Source: Methanosaeta sp. PtaU1.Bin112
GTDB taxonomy: Archaea > Halobacteriota > Methanosarcinia > Methanotrichales > Methanotrichaceae
Assembly: GCA_002067705.1 (NCBI GenBank)
Contig: MVRL01000086.1
Coordinates: forward strand, 1 to 64,000
Reading direction: 5' to 3'
Length of the DNA: 64,000 nucleotides
In this document: positions 61,470 to 64,000 of the stretch, one piece after another
Position numbering within the stretch: the stretch's first letter is position 1
How the letters are laid out: every line of letters starts with the position of its first letter
The notes under the pieces: model-generated
Database searches by the model: none
The model's input: the letters and a program-made list of their open reading frames with translations, nothing else
Told to the model about the DNA's origin: nothing
Translations under genes and position numbers: made by a program

Positions 61470-62291
61470 ATGGCAAGAGCAATCGTGACCATCACGGGCG
61501 TTATAGGAGGATTATTTGGCATCCTAATTGGCGGCCTCGGGCTTCTGTGGTTTATTATCTCTGCGGTCTCTTCGCATATTCCCAGGAGCTGGATCGAAGG
61601 CCGCCTCATCTCACCAGAGACGGGAGCCATCCTCTTTATCCTGCTGGGGATGGCGGGAGCCGTATCCTCTATGCTCTATCCCATGAAGAAGGCGAATTTA
61701 GGCTGGGTGATAGTTCTATGCGGACTGGCCGGATTTCCGGTTGGCTATGCCTCAAGTTCTTACGCAAGCATAGGCTGGACAGGCTGGATCATCCCCGGAG
61801 TCCTGCTGACGGCTGCCGGGATAGTGTCGCTGGCCGGGCCGGATAGGATCGCTTCATCCTTACCACTTTTCAATAGTGATAATAGCCGGAGCCGCTTTCT
61901 GGGACGAGTTCTCTATGGCGTCCTCTTTGCCGGGGCGCTGGCTCTGATCATGATCGGCCTGCTCTTTGTCGGCTCGGTTCCCGATAAAACCCCGGATGGA
62001 TTGGCCACGCAGGACCAGCGCGACCTGGAGAGCGCAGGAGTCACCCAGAGCATGGGGCTGTACAACGAGTCCCTGCCCATTTATGACAGGGTGATCGCTC
62101 GCAATCAATCTAACTTCATGGCCTGGTACTACAAGGGCACAACTCTCTCGAAGATGGGCAGATATGACGAGGCGGTAGCCTGCTTTGACAGGGCCCTGCA
62201 GATCAAGCAGAACCTCACGGCCGCGCAGGATGCCAGAAAGGAAGCGCTCCAGAAGCTGAACAGGACAGATCTCTATGATATCAAGGTCTGA
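61470..62291 (+). CDS. Membrane protein with C-terminal TPR repeat
   Basis: A 273-aa protein with about five membrane segments (ITGVIGGLFGILIGGLGLLW..., ..., VLYGVLFAGALALIMIGLLFVG) and a cytoplasmic or external C-terminal region with one and a half TPR units (YNESLPIYDRVIARNQSNFMAWYYKGT in parts, then MGRYDEAVACFDRALQIKQNL). TPRs hold protein partners; the target is unknown. ATG 61470 is chosen for GGAGAG 8 nt upstream. It overlaps the next gene by 17 nt. Confidence 0.75.
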   Translation: MARAIVTITGVIGGLFGILIGGLGLLWFIISAVSSHIPRSWIEGRLISPETGAILFILLGMAGAVSSMLYPMKKANLGWVIVLCGLAGFPVGYASSSYASIGWTGWIIPGVLLTAAGIVSLAGPDRIASSLPLFNSDNSRSRFLGRVLYGVLFAGALALIMIGLLFVGSVPDKTPDGLATQDQRDLESAGVTQSMGLYNESLPIYDRVIARNQSNFMAWYYKGTTLSKMGRYDEAVACFDRALQIKQNLTAAQDARKEALQKLNRTDLYDIKV

Positions 62292-62709
62292 CAGGATCTC
62301 CCGGCAAGAGGAGGTTAACGAGCTGTTCGAGCAGCTCGGCCAGGTTCTGGAACATGGAGTCGAGGCCCTGCTCATCGGTGGAGCCGTTTTGCTGGAATTT
62401 GGGCTCAAGGATGCCACCAAGGATATCGATGTCGTCTGCCGGAGCGAAGAGGACAAGGAGAGGCTGCTTGCTGCCGCCAAGTCCCTGGGCTTTGAGATCG
62501 TCGGCCCGGAGAAGAGGCATGAGAGGCTGGGCGTTAGCTGGCTGGCTGTGAAGGGCGGGCGCAATCTGGACATCTTCGCCCAGCGGATCTCCTATGACTT
62601 TGATCTCTCCGAGGCTGCTCCATCCAGGTCATGGCAGGCCTGCTTCTTTCCTTCCTGGGCTATGATGCATTCTTCCTGGCGATTGCGGGAATGGTTGCCA
62701 TTGGCGTAG
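62275..62709 (+). CDS. Nucleotidyltransferase-like protein, C-terminally truncated
   Basis: A 144-aa frame. Residues 28-115 (VEALLIGGAVLLEFGLKDATKDIDVVCRS in parts, then LGFEIVGPEKRHERLG, then GRNLDIFAQRI) fit the minimal nucleotidyltransferase fold of antitoxin/AbiEii-like or DUF6036-type proteins; the GG and D-I-D metal motif is intact. After YDFDLS the sequence loses similarity and runs in the wrong frame through the start of the next gene. The normal C-terminal half is missing, so this looks like a deletion remnant, though it may still fold. Confidence 0.6.
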   Translation: MISRSDRISRQEEVNELFEQLGQVLEHGVEALLIGGAVLLEFGLKDATKDIDVVCRSEEDKERLLAAAKSLGFEIVGPEKRHERLGVSWLAVKGGRNLDIFAQRISYDFDLSEAAPSRSWQACFFPSWAMMHSSWRLREWLPLA

Positions 62710-62957
62710 TTCTGGTCCGCCGCTGGAGAGCGGGCGATCAGCCGGAAAAGGACGAGAGGACGAATAAGCTGGGCGCATTCAGCCAGGCATATTCCTATCT
62801 TGTGAGCCGTATCCTGGCACTGGCACTGTTCATCGCCGTATACCTGAAAATGATTGATAGCTATACAATAGCCGCCCTGCTGATTATCATTTATACTATG
62901 GCGGCAAGCGCCATAGCCTTCCTGCTGATCTTCAGAAGCCGGGCAGACATCGAGTGA
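62631..62957 (+). CDS. Small membrane protein (DUF2178-like)
   Basis: A 108-aa protein with about four membrane helices and the motif [20 protein letters not shown] between helices two and three; the DERT segment is typical of DUF2178 proteins found beside small XRE regulators. It starts inside the tail of the truncated nucleotidyltransferase and its stop overlaps the next start (GTGA). Its role is unknown. Confidence 0.7.
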   Translation: MAGLLLSFLGYDAFFLAIAGMVAIGVVLVRRWRAGDQPEKDERTNKLGAFSQAYSYLVSRILALALFIAVYLKMIDSYTIAALLIIIYTMAASAIAFLLIFRSRADIE

Positions 62958-63148
62958 ACATGAAAACGCGCATCAAAGAGCTGCTAGCAAGACATAAACT
63001 CACTCAAGAAGAGCTGGCCCGCCTGGTAGGGGTGCGAAGGGAGACCATTCTCTTTCTGGAGACGGGAAAGTACAACCCTTCCCTCAAGCTGGCTTACAAG
63101 ATCGCTCTGGCTTTGGAGGCCGACTATCAACGAGATATTCCTGTTTGA
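62954..63148 (+). CDS. XRE-family helix-turn-helix regulator with frameshifted C-terminus
   Basis: A 64-aa protein: [29 protein letters not shown] in parts and [17 protein letters not shown] form the complete XRE helix-turn-helix of the YozG-like type. The frame then reads YQRDIPV and stops. Shifting by one base at 63125 restores [11 protein letters not shown], the conserved end of this family, continuing to TAA at 63171-63173. A single extra T thus truncates the protein, or is a sequencing error. It pairs with the membrane protein upstream as a probable regulator/anti-regulator unit. Confidence 0.8.
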   Translation: MNMKTRIKELLARHKLTQEELARLVGVRRETILFLETGKYNPSLKLAYKIALALEADYQRDIPV

Positions 63149-63307
63149 GGAAGAAGATCTGCAAAATTCATAAGTATCATGGGGGCTTGCCCGAAGATCT
63201 TTCTTTTTTCGCAATATCGCAGACTTATGTCATTCTCGCCCTGCAGTCTCCCGAATCGCCCAAAAAAATCCGCAATCCTTATATCGTCTCCTCTCACCAA
63301 TCGCCCT

Positions 63308-64000
63308 GTGAAGATCGGCATTGGACGGCCTAGAAAAAAGAATCCCGCCGGTATCGGCATCCTACTGCTCCTGATCATTGTTGCAGCCGGAGGAGCGTAT
63401 GCCTGGCATGAGTACGATGAATTCTTCTCCGTCCCGACCAGCCGCCTGGATGCCGGCGATTTCTACCAGGAGATGCCTCCGGATGAACACCATCACTATC
63501 TGCAAATCCCTCTGGATCATGGCAATCCGTCTCAGGGAAACTTCACCGCCTTTTACCTCCTCTCGCCGGGATTTTCCTCTGGAAGGGATGTGATCTTCTG
63601 GCTCTTCGACAACCAGCAGGAAAGGGTGGGGATGATCAACAGCTCCGCGGACTTCGAGTACTTCGAAGAGATCCTGAGAGGGCAGTCTTATGTCCTCATG
63701 GGAAACCGCGGCGTGAGTCCCACCCTCTTTCCCGAGGTCTTCAACAAAGATGGCTCCACGAATTATTCGCGGGCATTGAGGCTCTATGGCTCCCGGCAAC
63801 AGGTGGAGGACATCGAGGCAGTTCGACAGGATATGCAAAGAAAGGGGCTTCTGCCTGAAGACGGCAGAATCATGCTCTACGGAGGGTCAGGCGGCGGCTT
63901 TCTGGTTCAGCAGTACCTGGACAGATACGGCGAGCATGTATCCAGAGCTATGATTGAGTGCAGCGGCGCCCCCGATCTGGCGGCACTGCACAACACAACA
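63308..64000 (+). CDS. Membrane-anchored alpha/beta hydrolase, 5' part (runs off the right edge)
   Basis: Open from GTG 63308 to the window end (231 codons). After MKIGIGRPRKKNPAG comes one membrane helix (GILLLLIIVAAGGAYAW), then an extracellular domain: HHHYLQIPLDHGNP, FWLFDNQQERVG, SYVLMGNRGVSPTLF, and the nucleophile elbow LYGGSGGGFLVQQYLDRYG with Ser in GGSGG. The rest of the catalytic triad lies beyond the edge. It resembles secreted peptidase- or esterase-like hydrolases. No clear ribosome binding site precedes the GTG. Confidence 0.7.
   Translation, partial: MKIGIGRPRKKNPAGIGILLLLIIVAAGGAYAWHEYDEFFSVPTSRLDAGDFYQEMPPDEHHHYLQIPLDHGNPSQGNFTAFYLLSPGFSSGRDVIFWLFDNQQERVGMINSSADFEYFEEILRGQSYVLMGNRGVSPTLFPEVFNKDGSTNYSRALRLYGSRQQVEDIEAVRQDMQRKGLLPEDGRIMLYGGSGGGFLVQQYLDRYGEHVSRAMIECSGAPDLAALHNTT

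Noticed and set aside
1-64000. CRISPR arrays and insertion sequences
   Set aside because: No regularly spaced direct repeats, no cas genes and no transposase frame were found; only the small decayed ORF near 3.4 kb hints at past mobile DNA.

Overview
The window reads as euryarchaeal DNA, most likely from a methanogen of the Methanosarcinales/Methanotrichales (Methanothrix-like) group. The evidence is archaeal information-processing genes (histone, Orc1/Cdc6, GatE, PCNA, PriL, TFS, ribosomal protein S8e, Kae1, archaeal Elp3, Taw1), an intron-bearing tRNA-Trp whose intron is a box C/D guide RNA, TATA boxes about 25 bp before many transcripts, and secreted proteins with PGF-CTERM-like tails. No mcr or other methanogenesis operon lies in the window, so the genus is inference.

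Layout. 1-7.5 kb: tail of a type ISP restriction-modification gene, a cupin, a DEAD-box helicase with a structured 5' leader, a membrane methyltransferase, a decayed small ORF, tRNA-Glu, endonuclease III, an MgtC-like membrane protein, tRNA-Val, a thioesterase, a zinc ribbon protein and rpS8e. 7.6-13.2 kb: cation/proton antiporter, Elp3, metallophosphoesterase, HisG, tRNA-Arg. 13.3-25.7 kb: an AT-richer accessory island described below. 26-41 kb: two pentapeptide-repeat channel-like proteins, Taw1, a response regulator, endonuclease IV, a box C/D sRNA, tRNA-Trp (134-nt C/D intron) and tRNA-Lys, GlnA, PurD-Kae1, a P-II gene remnant, a secreted sensor/membrane-bound regulator cassette, and NadE. 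41.5-51 kb: small secreted proteins, a second C/D sRNA, a COG2516-type radical SAM protein, a NosD-like beta-helix protein, MarC, a YkgJ-like protein, and PstS, PstA and PstC. 51-60 kb: histone-GatE-Orc1/Cdc6 operon, a glutaredoxin, an ACT protein, then TFS, PCNA-PriL, and a MoeA fused to a periplasmic-binding-like domain. 60-64 kb: AzlCD exporter, a TPR membrane protein, a truncated nucleotidyltransferase, a DUF2178/XRE pair with a frameshift, and the start of an alpha/beta hydrolase.

Most interesting locus. On the minus strand from about 25.65 to 15.68 kb, one tight operon carries an 86-aa unknown protein, a previously unlisted 50-codon gene for a seven-cysteine peptide, and seven tandem, non-identical radical SAM/SPASM enzymes joined mostly by ATGA overlaps. 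All seven keep the CxxxCxxC motif and a SPASM cysteine cluster. The layout is that of a RiPP pathway in which one Cys-rich precursor may be modified by an unusually large battery of maturases. A convergent plus-strand pair (B12-binding radical SAM enzyme and a GNAT-like protein) abuts the end of the operon and may add C-methylation or acylation. The pathway link is inference; the genes, motifs and spacing are directly visible.

Other notable signals are two well-formed C/D box sRNAs with matching terminal stems, a tRNA-Trp intron whose guides point at C34 and C39 of its own tRNA, several gene remnants (P-II, a small ORF with two frameshifts, a truncated nucleotidyltransferase, a frameshifted XRE regulator), an endonuclease III with one Cys-to-His change among its iron-sulfur ligands, and a phosphate transporter locus without pstB.
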